DNA from: Deltaproteobacteria bacterium
GTDB taxonomy: Bacteria > Desulfobacterota > Syntrophorhabdia > Syntrophorhabdales > Syntrophorhabdaceae
DNA: 64,000 bases
Reading direction: 5' to 3'
Assembly: GCA_029553295.1 (NCBI GenBank)
Contig: JAKPCK010000130.1
Span: forward strand, 46,719-110,718
Shown: positions 62,203-64,000 of the stretch, in pieces
Numbering within the stretch: position 1 is the first letter of the stretch
Layout of the letters: the number at the start of each line of letters is the position of its first letter
Translations under genes and position numbers: made by a program
The notes under the pieces: model-generated
Told to the model about the DNA's origin: nothing
Database searches by the model: none
Seen by the model: only the letters and a program-made list of their open reading frames with translations

Positions 62203-63930
62203 TCACCTCCTGAATTTATTGTCTTCTTTTATCCTCTCAATAAGTGCGGCCGGGGTTATGTCTTTTATCTCACCGCCCTCTCTGAGCCTCACTGCTATTG
62301 TATTGGATTCCACCTCTTTTTTTCCAGCTATAACCATATAGGGTATCTTCTTTATAATGGCCTCTCTTATCTTTAGGCTCAATTTTTCATTCCTCGGGTC
62401 AATCTCTGCCCTGATACCCTGTTCTATCATATCATTGTATATGGCCTGGCAATATTCGGCCTGCTCGTCTGTTATGTTCATGATTATGGCCTGGACAGGC
62501 GAAAGCCATACAGGGAAACGACCGCCATAATGCTCTATCAGGACACCTATAAACCTCTCTATTGCGCCAAGGATGACCCTGTGGAGCATGACAGGTCTCT
62601 TTCTCTTGCCGTCTTTATCCACATAATGTAGGTCAAACCTCTCAGGCAAGGCAAAATCACACTGGATGGTCGCACACTGCCACTTCCTACCTATGGCGTC
62701 CTTTAGCTTTACATCTATCTTGGGTCCGTAGAATGCACCGTCGCCCTCGTTTATTTCATAAGGTATACCCTGGTTATCAAGGACCTCTTTCAGTATCCTC
62801 TCTGCCCTCTCCCAGTCCTCATCGCTGCCTATGGATTTTTCAGGTCTTGTGCTTATCTCCATCTCATAATCAAAGTTAAAGATGGCCATGGCATCACGGA
62901 CAAACTCAATGATATTCAGTATCTCCTGGTGGAGTTGTTCAGTCATACAGAATATATGGGCATCGTCCTGGGTAAACTCCCTGACCCTAAGTAGCCCGTG
63001 TAAGACACCTGATTTCTCATGTCTCGATACTGTCCCGAGTTCAAAGTATCTTAAGGGGAGGTCCCTGTAACTCCTGATAGATGATTTGTAGACCATTATA
63101 TGGGAAAGACAGTTCATGGGTTTTATCCCATAGTCCACATCATCTATCTTGGTGAAATACATGTTCTCCCTGTAATTGTCATAGTGCCCGGATTTCTTCC
63201 ACAGATCGAGCTTTAGTATATGGGGCCCTACCACAAATTTATATCCCCTCTTCAGGTGCTCTTTACGTTCAAAGTCCTCAAGGAGGTATCTCAAAAGTGC
63301 ACCGTTGGGATGATAGATCACCAGACCTGCGCCTACCTCATCAGATATGCTAAATAAATCAAGTTCCCTGCCGAGCCTCCTGTGGTCTCTCTTTTTCACC
63401 TCTTCAAGGAAATTGAGATATTTATCAAGGGATTCTTTATCAGGAAATGCAGTGCCGTATATACGGGTGAGCATCTTGTTTCTCTCATCACCCCTCCAGT
63501 ATGCCCCTGCAAGATTTAAGAGCTTGAATGCCTTTATCTTCCCGGTGGATGGCAGATGGGGTCCCCTGCAGAGGTCTGTGAAGCCCCCCTGGGTATAGAT
63601 GCTTACCTCGTCATCATCTATGTTTTCCAGCAACTCTACCTTGTATTTCTCCCCCGCCTCTTTGAACATCTTTAATGCATCTTCCTTCTTGATGACCCTT
63701 CTCTCTATGGGTATATCCTGTTTGACAAGCTCGTGCATCTTCTCTTCGATTTTGGCAAGGTCTTCTTCTGTAAAGCCAGGTTCATAGTCAAAATCGTAAT
63801 AAAAACCAGTATCAATGGCAGGACCTATGGCAACCTTTGCCTGTGGATAAAGTTCTTTCACGGCCTGTGCCATGAGATGGGATGTGCTGTGCCTCAATAC
63901 CTCCAAATCAATATGGGTCTCTTTTTCCAA
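62203..63930 (-). CDS. thrS: Threonyl-tRNA synthetase without the N-terminal TGS domain
   Basis: 575 residues against about 640 in most bacteria. Begins '[29 protein letters not shown]', which is the second (editing) domain; the about 60-residue TGS domain is missing. An in-frame stop lies three codons before the TTG start, so this is not a truncated call. Editing domain, class II motifs and '[13 protein letters not shown]' (where most enzymes read 'NCPGH') follow, with the usual anticodon domain at the end. First gene of the translation operon. Confidence 0.95.
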   Translation of the reverse strand: MEKETHIDLEVLRHSTSHLMAQAVKELYPQAKVAIGPAIDTGFYYDFDYEPGFTEEDLAKIEEKMHELVKQDIPIERRVIKKEDALKMFKEAGEKYKVELLENIDDDEVSIYTQGGFTDLCRGPHLPSTGKIKAFKLLNLAGAYWRGDERNKMLTRIYGTAFPDKESLDKYLNFLEEVKKRDHRRLGRELDLFSISDEVGAGLVIYHPNGALLRYLLEDFERKEHLKRGYKFVVGPHILKLDLWKKSGHYDNYRENMYFTKIDDVDYGIKPMNCLSHIMVYKSSIRSYRDLPLRYFELGTVSRHEKSGVLHGLLRVREFTQDDAHIFCMTEQLHQEILNIIEFVRDAMAIFNFDYEMEISTRPEKSIGSDEDWERAERILKEVLDNQGIPYEINEGDGAFYGPKIDVKLKDAIGRKWQCATIQCDFALPERFDLHYVDKDGKRKRPVMLHRVILGAIERFIGVLIEHYGGRFPVWLSPVQAIIMNITDEQAEYCQAIYNDMIEQGIRAEIDPRNEKLSLKIREAIIKKIPYMVIAGKKEVESNTIAVRLREGGEIKDITPAALIERIKEDNKFRR

Positions 63931-63954
63931 TTTAAATCAACCTCTTTTCTTTCA

Positions 63955-63981
63955 ATCTGAATCAGATGTTACTTTTAACAT
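63955..63981 (-). promoter_or_regulatory. Two small hairpins in the thrS leader
   Basis: ATCTGA/TCAGAT (63955-63967) and ATGTTA-CTTT-TAACAT (63966-63981) lie side by side upstream of the thrS ribosome site (AAGAGGT). They could be part of an operator hairpin; the leader leaves the window at 64000. Confidence 0.35.
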
Positions 63982-64000
63982 TTTTATCTTTTCCTTGTCA

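Overview
The window looks like a chromosome segment from an anaerobic Gram-negative bacterium of the Desulfobacterota or Nitrospirota kind. This placement is inferred from gene content, not from a tree. The Gram-negative signs are LPS heptose genes, outer-membrane lipoproteins, a beta-barrel protein ending in Phe, and an IHF-alpha gene. The anaerobic C1/acetyl-CoA signs are Wood-Ljungdahl genes (acsC, acsE, fhs), a tungsten-type aldehyde:ferredoxin oxidoreductase, an ADP-forming acyl-CoA synthetase and Rex. Base composition is fairly AT-rich, with heavy use of AGG and ATA codons throughout. I see no insertion sequence, prophage or CRISPR array.

Layout. 1-6462: cell envelope genes (truncated D,D-carboxypeptidase, M48 protease, beta-barrel protein plus a large FecR-domain surface protein). 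6537-9148: AOR, an unknown helical protein and a MoaD-like protein. 9222-10456: RlpA lipoprotein and a DUF3124 protein. 10591-12808: an operon of a ferritin-like protein, an adenylate cyclase fused to hemerythrin, and a free hemerythrin, probably an O2/NO/iron response unit. 13501-16773: PAS histidine kinase with both halves of an ADP-forming CoA ligase and what looks like the remnant of a response regulator. 17069-21191: Wood-Ljungdahl genes behind a TetR/NemR-type palindrome. 21252-22873: tRNA(CAT), a zinc-ribbon coiled-coil protein, and an RNase HI gene that runs into the RNase P RNA gene. 22899-26750: two GT39 membrane glycosyltransferases and a GNAT protein. 26776-29491: tRNA-Leu, then a structured leader with two intrinsic terminators and a possible pseudoknot, then two tandem aminotransferases.

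29517-38617 is transcribed leftward: maf, yggS, argH, an LptM-like FN3 lipoprotein, lysA, dapF, dapA, dapB, then rex, a DUF350 membrane protein and bioD. Next come a sulfite-oxidase-fold protein lacking its Mo-ligating Cys, a long GAPDH, a 1400-residue PPDK-like protein without the PEP barrel, an isolated hisF, an M29 aminopeptidase and an ankyrin protein. 48516-55159 is an LPS/heptose and envelope operon (rfaE2, rfaE1, two GT9 heptosyltransferases, two radical SAM proteins, a YbgC thioesterase, FtsB). 55219-57048 holds holA and an M50 protease. 57002-63930 is the classical thrS-infC-rpmI-rplT-pheS-pheT-ihfA-merR translation operon.

The most unusual items are the 27.0 kb leader RNA, the hemerythrin-cyclase operon, the truncated PPDK-like giant, the RNase HI/rnpB overlap, the Cys-to-Ser sulfite-oxidase-like protein and an AUA start for infC.
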